DNA of 5,896 bases from CAIZGX01 sp039805165 (GCA_039805165.1 JBDLUS010000215.1:1-5896); one strand, 5' to 3'. Shown: positions 1 through 5,896, numbered from the stretch's first letter. The notes: generated from the sequence alone by a model not told the origin. Numbers and translations are program-made.

Positions 1-5
1 TGATG

Positions 6-13
6 TAAATTTG
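6..13 (+). promoter_or_regulatory. Possible Bacteroidota -7 box before the pirin gene
   Basis: TAAATTTG is an exact match to the Bacteroidota sigma -7 consensus TAnnTTTG and ends 8 nt before the ATG of the pirin gene. The -33 element (TTG) would lie outside the window and cannot be checked. If it is real, the leader is only a few nucleotides long. The motif is short and AT-rich, so chance occurrence is a real alternative. Confidence 0.3.
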
Positions 14-21
14 CCGAACTT

Positions 22-891
22 ATGAAAAGAACCCTTCAATCCATTATACCACCGCCGCCGACCAATTTCGTTGGAGACGGATTCAAAGTGCATCACTTCA
101 TTCCCGATTACTATTTAAGTATGGAAAGAATGAATCCGTTTATTATGTTGGATTATGCGGCTCCGCATTACTTCCCGCCAACCGAGATTCAAAAAGGTGT
201 AGGTGTTCACCCACACAAAGGTTTTGAAACTGTAACCATTGCCTACAAAGGAAAAGTTGCACATCACGACAGCGCTGGCAATAGCGGAATCATTGGTGAA
301 GGCGATGTTCAATGGATGACAGCGGCTTCAGGGGTTCTTCACAAAGAATACCATGAAAAAGAATTCGCCAAAGCTGGTGGAATTTTCTCCATGGTTCAAT
401 TGTGGGTGAATCTTCCTGCTGCAGACAAACTTTCAAAACCGAAGTATCAAGAGATCTTGAATACCAACATTCCGAAAGTTGAACTTCCGAATAACGGCGG
501 TATTGTTGAAGTGATTGCCGGAAACTACGAGTTCAACAAAGGGGCTGCTTCTACGTTTACGGAAGTGAATCTCTTCAATGTAAAATTGAACGCTGGCGGA
601 ACAGCGAATTTTTCTTTCTGCGATAGAAACAACACAGCAGCACTTGTTATTTCAGGAAATATCATTGTAAACGGAGAACATTCAGTGGGCACAAGCCACT
701 TCGCGCTCTTCAGCAACGACGGCGAAGAATTTAGTATCTCCTGCGAAGAAGATGCAGTGGTGCTCATCCTTTCCGGAGAGCCCATTCTAGAACCCATTGC
801 AGCATACGGACCCTTTGTCATGAATACGAAACAAGAGCTTATGGATGCTTTCCATCAGTTTGAACGCGGAGAGTTCGGACATTTGGAATAA
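22..891 (+). CDS. Pirin family protein (bicupin, metal-binding)
   Basis: This is a complete 289-residue protein, the usual length for bacterial pirins. The N-terminal cupin (about residues 13-135) carries the family signature HPHKGFETVT at 63-72 and the later motif ASGVLHKEYHE at 102-112. His63, His65, His107 and Glu109 match the four metal ligands (3 His, 1 Glu) known from human pirin and E. coli YhhW. The C-terminal cupin-like half (about 175-280) ends in the typical FERGEFG tail. Bacterial pirins are cytoplasmic non-haem iron or other metal proteins; some have quercetin 2,3-dioxygenase activity and others bind metabolic enzymes, so the substrate or partner cannot be told from sequence. The ATG at 22 is chosen because MKRTLQSIIPPP is the normal pirin N-terminus. 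It is the only + strand gene and converges with the 749-aa gene. There is no sign of truncation or frameshift. Confidence 0.95.
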   Translation: MKRTLQSIIPPPPTNFVGDGFKVHHFIPDYYLSMERMNPFIMLDYAAPHYFPPTEIQKGVGVHPHKGFETVTIAYKGKVAHHDSAGNSGIIGEGDVQWMTAASGVLHKEYHEKEFAKAGGIFSMVQLWVNLPAADKLSKPKYQEILNTNIPKVELPNNGGIVEVIAGNYEFNKGAASTFTEVNLFNVKLNAGGTANFSFCDRNNTAALVISGNIIVNGEHSVGTSHFALFSNDGEEFSISCEEDAVVLILSGEPILEPIAAYGPFVMNTKQELMDAFHQFERGEFGHLE

Positions 892-894
892 TCC

Positions 895-958
895 TTTTGT
901 AGGACCTTTCGTAGAATCTTTCGCAGAATCTTTGCCTTCGGCAATCTTTCCTTGAATC
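895..958. repeat. Imperfect 12-bp tandem repeat with small hairpin, convergent gap
   Basis: The short gap between the convergent pirin and 749-aa genes is built from phased units. They are TTTTGTAGGACC (895-906), TTTCGTAGAATC (907-918), TTTCGCAGAATC (919-930), a 16-bp unit starting at 931 that holds the inverted repeat TTGCC-TTC-GGCAA (932-944), and TTTCCTTGAATC (947-958). The last unit runs into the minus-strand stop codon at 957-959. The hairpin has a 5-bp stem and a 3-nt loop and lacks a proper T-tract on either strand, so it is at best a weak bidirectional terminator. It could also be a decayed intergenic repeat element. Confidence 0.55.
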
Positions 959-3206
959 AGTTCTTACTCAAATAAGTTTGAAAGTATCCGCATTCACGAA
1001 TCACATCGTTGTAAAACTTCGTATTCGAATATTTCGATTTCAGATTCTTGAATCCATCCCAGGCTAGAAAATCAATTTCGTTGTTCACCCATCCGAAATT
1101 GTAAAATTCATTGCGGTCGCATTTCGCAATGAAGTACTCGCATTTCGCTCGTTGCTCGTCTGACTGCGCGCAGAGCAACGCCGTGCGATAGTAGTCTTTC
1201 GCGCGATTGCTGGAATTCAGAAATTTCGAATGAAAATCATCGATTGAATTTCCCCAACTGAACATCAATTTCGATTGATAAAACAAGCGCGAATTTCCGT
1301 GATAAGACAAGTTGTAATAAGCATTTCCCAAGGCAAGTGCAGAATAGTACATGTCTGTGTTTCGAAGAATATTCTGCTGAAGTTGAATCATGCGATTCAA
1401 GGTAGATATTCGCGTCCATTTACGTCCGCGGTAATTCTCATGATCACAATCGTGACAATCTTGAATACCCGCAACGAAAGGATCAGATAGTAATTCGTCA
1501 TTCGCCAATTTCGTTTTAACAAAATGTTCTTTGGCTTTTTCCAATTGACCAGCGTAGGCTAATACTAAACCTTCGTACAACTCGATATCTTCTAATTTAA
1601 CTGGATAAATCTGCAGAAGAAGTTTTTCGAAATCACTGCGCTCTCCTTGCATGAATTCCTTCATCCTTTTTATATTGTATTTATCACGGTAATAAGCCTC
1701 ATTCGGACTGGCCAATTCGCCTTTAATATCATATTTGTACAACATGCCCAACATTCGCTTTGTCCATGAATACACCATTTCAACACGAACTTTTGTTTTC
1801 TTTGAAGAAGCGTCCCAATAGCTGTAACTATCATAGGTCTGCGTTTCGCCTTGAGAGACAAGCCACTTCAAATGCGGATAAATACGCGCTTCGAAAGCGC
1901 GAGCTTCCTCGCCATCATATAGACTCCAAAGATTTTTATTCTCAAAACCCACACGCATAATTTCATTGACGATTGTAAGTGTGCGTGCCTGATCTTTTTC
2001 TACTTGACTTCCACTTGCAAAAACTTTATTCAACTCTTCCTCTGCCCGTTTGTTTTCTCCGGTTAATGCGTTCAAATATGCCGCAGCTAAGTTCCAGGTG
2101 TGCTTGTCTCTGGTCTTCCCTTCGTTGTTGACTTGATTCACAAATTCAACCAATTTCTTATCAACGGAAAGCTGAACATCGGTGATGTACTCGCGGTAGT
2201 TATCGCGATTGGAGTTAGCCAAAGCGGCTTCCATTTTATTCATGCTCCGAGTTAAAAGAAGATCAAGCATTTCACTGTTCGGCTTCAAAGCATATATTGC
2301 CTTCATGGCTTCCATCTCGTCCGTGTAATACCCTTGCAACAACCACATGGCTGCCTTCTCATTAGGATCTGAAATTAGATTCAAAGCGAAATTGAAATCA
2401 TTCTGATTCAAAGCATGGTATGACGAAATAGCATCGAAGCGCAAAGGTGCGCAGTGCGCCATAACCTTGCTATACATGGCATTTGCCATAGGGAAATTCT
2501 GTAAAGAATAATATACACCGCCTAAATATTCCAATGCTCGGTAATAATAGGTGCCTTCAGGAACAGCGCCCTTCGTTTCTTCAAGAAATCCAATCAATGC
2601 TTTCTTATTTTTGCTATAATACATGGCCTTCACCACTTGAAACCACCACTTCACTTTCATGATTTCATTCGTAGCCGACTTATACTTCAACTGCAATTCT
2701 TGAATTAAGATCTCTTCAACATAAACCTCCGTTTTCTTGCTGTAGTCCCACGAAAAATATCTGCCATCCGCGGCATTATCAACCTCCAATGCCAATCGCA
2801 GGAACGACTTAAACTCTTTCATCTTCGGCGTATTCCAATTCAAATCCGGAAAAGACTTGCTGGAATTAGCGCCTTTGATAATGGCCGCAAACTCTTTTTC
2901 TCCATCATTCGTAAAAAGGTAAAAACGAATAGCCTCCTCCGAAATCTCACCTTTGAAGAATTCCTTCCATTCGATCATTGCCTGATCTTCCTTCCAATTC
3001 CAATCGGAATAACTGGTATACCATTGCGTTTGCGTCTCGTAAAACAGAGGGGACAATGTTGAATCTAGCTCAGCAACTTCTGGAGTAAAAATAGTTTGCC
3101 ATTCATAGTTCCAATCTCCTCCTCCGCATGCCTGAAGAGATTTATAACTAATGGCTGCAACTGCACTAAAAAGAATTGCAAAGGCTATGAAAAAATTCCT
3201 TTTCAT
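957..3206 (-). CDS. Exported TPR-like helical repeat protein, function unknown
   Basis: I do not recognise a named family. The protein is 749 aa from the ATG at 3206. An in-frame TTG at 3221 would add five residues (MKIKF), but the ATG gives a cleaner signal peptide: MKRN, then a hydrophobic stretch at about 5-20. This is followed by SLQACGGGDW with Cys27. That Cys is a poor lipobox (LQAC, well past the hydrophobic core), so either signal peptidase I cleavage or lipidation is possible. The rest is mostly alpha-helical and rich in Tyr, Trp and Asn. TPR-like helix pairs lie near 220-252 (YYYRALEYLGGVYYSLQNF), 373-397 (AAAYLNALTGENKRAEEELN), 544-566 (LVLAYAGQLEKAKEHFVKTK), 620-644 and 667-695. 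A compact Cys/His cluster, DCHDCDH, sits at 583-589. No enzyme motif is visible. The start overlaps the upstream 342-aa gene by 41 nt, implying co-expression. It is likely a periplasmic or surface scaffold, which is an inference from the repeats and signal peptide. Confidence 0.85.
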   Translation of the reverse strand: MKRNFFIAFAILFSAVAAISYKSLQACGGGDWNYEWQTIFTPEVAELDSTLSPLFYETQTQWYTSYSDWNWKEDQAMIEWKEFFKGEISEEAIRFYLFTNDGEKEFAAIIKGANSSKSFPDLNWNTPKMKEFKSFLRLALEVDNAADGRYFSWDYSKKTEVYVEEILIQELQLKYKSATNEIMKVKWWFQVVKAMYYSKNKKALIGFLEETKGAVPEGTYYYRALEYLGGVYYSLQNFPMANAMYSKVMAHCAPLRFDAISSYHALNQNDFNFALNLISDPNEKAAMWLLQGYYTDEMEAMKAIYALKPNSEMLDLLLTRSMNKMEAALANSNRDNYREYITDVQLSVDKKLVEFVNQVNNEGKTRDKHTWNLAAAYLNALTGENKRAEEELNKVFASGSQVEKDQARTLTIVNEIMRVGFENKNLWSLYDGEEARAFEARIYPHLKWLVSQGETQTYDSYSYWDASSKKTKVRVEMVYSWTKRMLGMLYKYDIKGELASPNEAYYRDKYNIKRMKEFMQGERSDFEKLLLQIYPVKLEDIELYEGLVLAYAGQLEKAKEHFVKTKLANDELLSDPFVAGIQDCHDCDHENYRGRKWTRISTLNRMIQLQQNILRNTDMYYSALALGNAYYNLSYHGNSRLFYQSKLMFSWGNSIDDFHSKFLNSSNRAKDYYRTALLCAQSDEQRAKCEYFIAKCDRNEFYNFGWVNNEIDFLAWDGFKNLKSKYSNTKFYNDVIRECGYFQTYLSKN

Positions 3207-4194
3207 AAATTTGATTTTCAAAATTAAGTTCGTCTAAATCGTAAAGTATTATTTCCTTCGGGGCCTCTTGAAGGTATTCTGAAATGTCTTGAATGGCAGT
3301 GCGAATATCTTCAGGAGAAGCGTATTCCAGCTTCAACCGATCGCCTTTCGCAAAATATACATCTTCGAAAATTCCGTTGTGCTTGGCTTCAAATTCTCTT
3401 TCTGAATTCTGCTTGAATAATGTGTCTGACTTCAATTCTCTGAAATTAATTTTATTCAAAAGATCTACTACCGCATTTCCTCGCGATTGCACTCCCCAAG
3501 AAAAAACAGGTATAGCAATGTTCAATGGCAAATTGTAATCGTCGAGGCCAGCAATGTATTGCCTTGCGATATCTCGGTCATAAATAGAATTAAGCGAGTC
3601 TGCCGCTATACGACCCATGTTGTAATACATGAGTACTCCCGAATGAACGTTCGGTATACCGGTTCGCTCTTGGTACTTCACTTGATGTAATCGCATGGTG
3701 GAAGTAATATCTAAATCCGGCCTCCGCTCTTTGATTAAATCAATGAAAGCAAAATATTCTTCCTCTGTACTTTCGTTCCAGTCGCAATCGAATTGTACTT
3801 CTTTGTATTCAATTCCTTCTGCGTTCGAGATGTTATTGATTAAAAGCAAAACACTGTCGGCTAGAGCAAAGTTGGATGCATATCCGCCTTTGGCAATCAT
3901 GGCGTCGGTTGTAATGTATACAACAGGAACCACCTCGCAAGTTGGCTTTTCCTTGAATTGAACAATGGCATCGGGCTTCAAGCCTTGCTCACTCGATATC
4001 ACATCGAAATACCGAATGTACAAGCGCTTTACTTCTAGGTCTGCGAGCAACTGATGCTCTTTTTCAGTCAATTCAAAAACTGTTTTCCAGTAATAAAATG
4101 AAATAACAGGTTTGGTTGAATTGTAGGAAAGAATTCTCCAACAAACAATAACCGCCAAGGCAGCTAGTGCGACGAAAATTAATTTTCTTTTCAT
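3166..4194 (-). CDS. Membrane-anchored/exported protein with TIM-barrel-like pattern, function unknown
   Basis: This is a 342-aa protein without a family I can name with confidence. The N-terminus is MKRK plus a hydrophobic segment at about 5-23, either a signal anchor or an uncleaved signal peptide; Cys18 is not in a good lipobox. The remainder shows a regular order of short beta-strands typical of a TIM barrel: ISFYYWKTVF (30-39), KRLYIRYFDV (56-65), CEVVPVVYITT (86-96), YKEVQFDCDWNES (130-142), DITSTMRLHQ (162-171), SGVLMYYNMGR (185-195), LNIAIPVFSWGV (224-235) and KEIILYDLDEL (313-323). The FDCDWN motif (Asp136, Asp138) falls at the end of strand 4, where GH18-like barrels carry DxDxE, but the Glu place is Asn140. 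It may be a glycosidase-like protein (perhaps related to DUF3142-type families) or a non-catalytic relative. Its last 41 nt overlap the start of the TPR-like gene. The ATG at 4194 is the natural start, at the front of the basic and hydrophobic leader. Confidence 0.85.
   Translation of the reverse strand: MKRKLIFVALAALAVIVCWRILSYNSTKPVISFYYWKTVFELTEKEHQLLADLEVKRLYIRYFDVISSEQGLKPDAIVQFKEKPTCEVVPVVYITTDAMIAKGGYASNFALADSVLLLINNISNAEGIEYKEVQFDCDWNESTEEEYFAFIDLIKERRPDLDITSTMRLHQVKYQERTGIPNVHSGVLMYYNMGRIAADSLNSIYDRDIARQYIAGLDDYNLPLNIAIPVFSWGVQSRGNAVVDLLNKINFRELKSDTLFKQNSEREFEAKHNGIFEDVYFAKGDRLKLEYASPEDIRTAIQDISEYLQEAPKEIILYDLDELNFENQIYEKEFFHSLCNSF
3219..3226 (-). promoter_or_regulatory. Possible internal -7 box before the TPR-like gene
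   Basis: On the minus strand this reads TAATTTTG, an exact TAnnTTTG match ending 12 nt before the ATG at 3206. It lies inside the coding sequence of the upstream 342-aa gene. No TTG is seen at the expected -33 distance, so it may be chance. If it is active, the TPR-like gene can be transcribed apart from its partner. The A/T-rich stretch just before the ATG (AAAATCAAATTT) also fits Bacteroidota translation starts, which do not rely on Shine-Dalgarno pairing. Confidence 0.25.
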
Positions 4195-4213
4195 TGAGTT
4201 GGGAATGTTGTAT

Positions 4214-4246
4214 TAAAAGTAATTGAATTCAAATCAGAAATTCAAA
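4214..4246 (-). promoter_or_regulatory. Candidate promoter for the two-gene unknown unit
   Basis: Read on the minus strand, TTTG (4246-4243) is followed after 21 bp by TACTTTTA (4221-4214), a 7 of 8 match to TAnnTTTG. The leader to the ATG at 4194 would be about 15 nt. The spacing suits Bacteroidota primary-sigma promoters. It lies downstream of the amylase terminator, which fits a separate transcription unit for the 342-aa and 749-aa genes. The region is AT-rich, so the match is not strong evidence alone. Confidence 0.35.
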
Positions 4247-4253
4247 TTGTTAG

Positions 4254-4283
4254 AAAATAAAAAGGACCCATAAAGAGTCCTTT
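4254..4283 (-). terminator. Intrinsic terminator of the amylase gene
   Basis: On the minus strand the transcript reads AAAGGAC, a 9-nt loop, then GTCCTTT followed at once by a T-rich tract (the stem end runs into TTTTTATTTT). The stem is 7 perfect base pairs (4283-4277 with 4267-4261), and one more C-G pair is possible past a mismatch. It begins 22 nt after the amylase stop codon, the expected place for a rho-independent terminator. It separates the amylase from the next gene on the same strand. Confidence 0.75.
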
Positions 4284-4287
4284 AAAT

Positions 4288-4305
4288 TTCAATTCGAAAA
4301 TTGAA
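4288..4305 (-). other. AU-rich hairpin abutting the amylase stop codon
   Basis: On the minus strand this reads TTCAATT-TTCG-AATTGAA, a perfect 7-bp inverted repeat with a UUCG loop. It starts directly after the TAA stop (4308-4306) and ends 4 nt before the terminator stem. The stem has only one G-C pair and no T-tract of its own. It could assist termination or protect the 3' end of the mRNA, or it may be an accident of AT-rich sequence. Confidence 0.45.
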
Positions 4306-5688
4306 TTAATTCTTCAAAATCAAATACTGATAAGCCGATAGCGACAGTGAACTCCCCAAGGTTACCGAGGCGCCCGTTAAGGCATTCGTCCAAGTTGAAT
4401 TGAGCAATGCCGTCGGAATGGAATAATTGGTTGTCGCATTGCGAACGTTGGCGATAACCACTACCTGGTCTGCATTCAAAACCTTCTTGAAACACACCAC
4501 ATCATTTGCTGTGTAAGGAACAGCAGTCCCATAGCGAGAAACAGCAGATTGCGAATAGAACGAAAGCATGTCGCGGTAATTCTGCTGCATATCTAAATTC
4601 ACGGTCCAGTTAATCGGAGAGTTTGAAAAGAAAGGAACCGTGCTCACTCTTCCCACTTCTTGTCCCGTATAAATCAAAGGAACTCCATTGTAATAAGTCG
4701 TAATCACCGAAGCACATGTCGCTCCTGCCTTTCCGTTAAACAAAGTCATGGGTGTAGCTTCCCATGCGCTTTGATCGTGATTTGTTGTAAATCTCAACTT
4801 GCGATTTCCGGCAGGAACACCTGCATACTCCGCAGTATTGGTGGTGTATATTGTGGAAGGAGTACTTCCCGCAAATACATTTTTAATGGCAGTATAGAAG
4901 TCCCAAGCATAGGTCATTTGGAAGCCTGCAGCGTAATGATCGGCGCGCGTTCCTTCCGCCAAGAAAATTAAATTTCTATTTGGAATTGTATTCAATGTAT
5001 CAATCGCTTGCTTCCAGAAATCGTAGGGAACGCCGTCGGCATAGTCGCAACGCAATCCATCGATGTTCGCTTCCAATATCCAATACTTCATGGCATCAAT
5101 CATATTCAAACGCATCGTTTGATTATCGAAATTTAAGTCTGCTACATCGGCCCAATTGGTTCCCGGAGGAATAATAATATTTCCACTTCCATCTTGTGAA
5201 TACCAATCTGAATGCTGCGATACCCATGGATTATCCCATGATGTATGGTTCGCCACCCAATCTACTACTACAGCCATGTTTCTGTTATGCGCCTCTGTAG
5301 TAAGCGTGCGCAAATCGGCAAGCGTTCCGTATTCACTTCCGACTTCATAATAATTCTTGACGCAGTATGGAGAATTCACAGAGTTGATTTGTCCAATCGG
5401 ATAAATAGGCATGAGCCAAATCACGTTTACATTCAAGGCCTTTAGTTGATCGAGTCTATTGATCACACCTTGTAAATCACCACTAGAACTGAAGGCACGA
5501 AGATTCACTTCGTACATAATGATGTTCTTGGTTTCAGGGACGCTATCGAACGGCGTTCCGTATTGCTGATAGCCGACAAGAACGGTAGGGTCATCTACCA
5601 CCGCATCAGGAGGACAATCCTTCTTGCAAGCAGCAAATGATAATAACGATGTAAAAAGAAAAAAGAAGGTCGCTCGAGTCATGTTCAT
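4306..5688 (-). CDS. GH13 alpha-amylase family lipoprotein
   Basis: This is a 460-aa retaining alpha-glucan hydrolase of clan GH-H that should cleave alpha-1,4-linked glucose polymers; the exact subfamily and product are not readable. The N-terminus has a hydrophobic signal (about 7-20) and Cys21 in SFAAC, a plausible lipobox, followed by KKDCPPDA, so the mature enzyme is probably a lipoprotein. The catalytic barrel spans about 52-380 with every GH13 conserved region: DWVANH (143-148), GLRCDYAD (211-218) with Arg213 and nucleophile Asp215, FLAEG (242-246) with acid/base Glu245, and TTNHD (301-305) with Asp305. ADLNFD (183-188) and GVPLIYTGQE (335-344) also match. A short beta-sandwich domain C (about 385-460) closes the protein; there is no type IX secretion tail and no separate starch-binding module. 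The ATG at 5688 is used; Met3 (5682) is equally possible. It lies 25 bp after ctlX and has its own terminator. No SusC/SusD genes are adjacent. Confidence 0.95.
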   Translation of the reverse strand: MNMTRATFFFLFTSLLSFAACKKDCPPDAVVDDPTVLVGYQQYGTPFDSVPETKNIIMYEVNLRAFSSSGDLQGVINRLDQLKALNVNVIWLMPIYPIGQINSVNSPYCVKNYYEVGSEYGTLADLRTLTTEAHNRNMAVVVDWVANHTSWDNPWVSQHSDWYSQDGSGNIIIPPGTNWADVADLNFDNQTMRLNMIDAMKYWILEANIDGLRCDYADGVPYDFWKQAIDTLNTIPNRNLIFLAEGTRADHYAAGFQMTYAWDFYTAIKNVFAGSTPSTIYTTNTAEYAGVPAGNRKLRFTTNHDQSAWEATPMTLFNGKAGATCASVITTYYNGVPLIYTGQEVGRVSTVPFFSNSPINWTVNLDMQQNYRDMLSFYSQSAVSRYGTAVPYTANDVVCFKKVLNADQVVVIANVRNATTNYSIPTALLNSTWTNALTGASVTLGSSLSLSAYQYLILKN

Positions 5689-5692
5689 TGAA

Positions 5693-5700
5693 CAAATCTA
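5693..5700 (-). promoter_or_regulatory. Possible -7 box before the amylase gene
   Basis: On the minus strand TAGATTTG matches TAnnTTTG exactly, in the 25-bp spacer between ctlX and the amylase. It ends only 4 nt before the ATG at 5688, so transcription would begin almost at the start codon, giving a near-leaderless mRNA, or favouring the Met3 ATG at 5682. The -33 position shows only a T-run rather than TTG. The alternative is read-through from ctlX. Confidence 0.3.
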
Positions 5701-5713
5701 GCCCTTAATGAGT

Positions 5714-5896
5714 CTATAAAAAAACTTCTGCTAGCATACATCGGGCGCTTCCACCACCGATTGTTTCAATAAGGGGAATATTGAAACGAATAAAGTTTAC
5801 TCGCGATTTCAGAAAACCGATTTGCTCATCCGTTAAACTCTGATAAGCCGTTTCTGAAAGCACCAATTTATTGTTGTTTTGCCCGTCTCGAAGCAA
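5714..5896 (-). CDS. ctlX: Citrulline hydrolase CtlX-like, C-terminal 60 codons (partial)
   Basis: Only the last 60 codons are present; the reading frame stays open to the window edge, where the first visible codon is a TTG that should be read as an internal Leu and not as a start. The tail IETIGGGSARCMLAEVFL is the characteristic C-terminus of pentein-fold hydrolases, with the nucleophilic Cys in GGGSARC eight codons from the end (Cys53 of the fragment). The preceding stretch VLSETAYQSLTDEQ and the -AEVFL ending fit CtlX proteins (COG4874 type) better than dimethylargininase or classical arginine deiminase. CtlX is a cytoplasmic enzyme that hydrolyses citrulline to ornithine, CO2 and ammonia. 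The other catalytic residues lie outside the window. The stop (TAG at 5716-5714) is 25 bp before the amylase start on the same strand. A related pentein hydrolase is the main alternative. Confidence 0.75.
   Translation of the reverse strand: MLRDGQNNNKLVLSETAYQSLTDEQIGFLKSRVNFIRFNIPLIETIGGGSARCMLAEVFL

Noticed and set aside
115..821. Two minus-strand open frames (65 and 98 codons)
   Set aside because: They lie antisense to the clearly coding pirin gene, whose conserved motifs fix the real frame.
932..950. Hairpin TTGCC-TTC-GGCAA as a strong intrinsic terminator
   Set aside because: The stem is only 5 bp and neither strand has a proper run of T after it. A C(UUCG)G tetraloop reading would break the stem register.
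973..980. TAAGTTTG on the + strand as a promoter
   Set aside because: It lies inside the 3' end of a minus-strand gene and no + strand gene follows it; taken as a chance match.
1437..1457. Possible c-type haem site in the TPR-like protein
   Set aside because: The motif is CHDCDH. A haem c site needs CxxCH, and here Asp follows the second Cys.
3207..3221. Upstream TTG start for the TPR-like protein giving 754 aa
   Set aside because: The codon at 3221-3219 is TTG. The ATG at 3206 begins a typical MKRN-plus-hydrophobic signal peptide and shortens the overlap with the upstream gene, so it is preferred.
3293..3961. Three + strand open frames of 67-88 codons
   Set aside because: They are antisense shadows of the 342-aa gene, with no independent start context or recognisable protein features.
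4660..4971. Open frame of 103 codons on the + strand
   Set aside because: It lies wholly antisense to the amylase catalytic region, whose motifs are intact. Its translation is Ser/Arg/Cys-rich and resembles no protein family.
5714..5896. Complete 60-aa small protein starting at 5896
   Set aside because: The first codon is TTG at the very edge, and the sequence is the known C-terminus of a much longer pentein-fold enzyme, so it is a cut gene.

Overview
The window looks like a piece of a Bacteroidota (probably Flavobacteriales-like) chromosome. The evidence is moderate-to-low GC, no Shine-Dalgarno-like purine runs before the starts, several TAnnTTTG-type -7 boxes just upstream of start codons, and a Bacteroidota-style lipoprotein alpha-amylase. 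Placement below phylum level is a guess.

Layout from left to right. A complete pirin-family gene (22-891) is the only gene on the + strand. It converges with a minus-strand block across a 65-bp gap that carries an imperfect 12-bp tandem repeat and a small hairpin. The minus strand, read in transcription order from the right edge, holds: (1) the last 60 codons of a pentein-fold hydrolase, most likely the citrulline hydrolase CtlX (5896-5714, cut by the window edge); (2) a complete GH13 alpha-amylase-family lipoprotein (5688-4306) with all catalytic residues, followed by a clear intrinsic terminator; (3) an unrecognised membrane-anchored or exported protein of 342 aa with an apparent TIM-barrel strand pattern (4194-3166); (4) an unrecognised exported protein of 749 aa with TPR-like helical repeats (3206-957).

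Genes 3 and 4 overlap by 41 nt and lie downstream of the amylase terminator, so they probably form their own two-gene unit. Both products seem to act beyond the cytoplasmic membrane, and I cannot assign a function to either. This pair is the least explained part of the window. The amylase has no SusC/SusD-type neighbour here and probably works as a stand-alone envelope-anchored enzyme. The pirin and the CtlX fragment are common housekeeping or accessory metabolic genes with no visible link to the others.

I see no RNA gene, CRISPR array, insertion sequence, integrase or phage gene. Every stretch longer than about 120 bp is occupied by one of the five genes.
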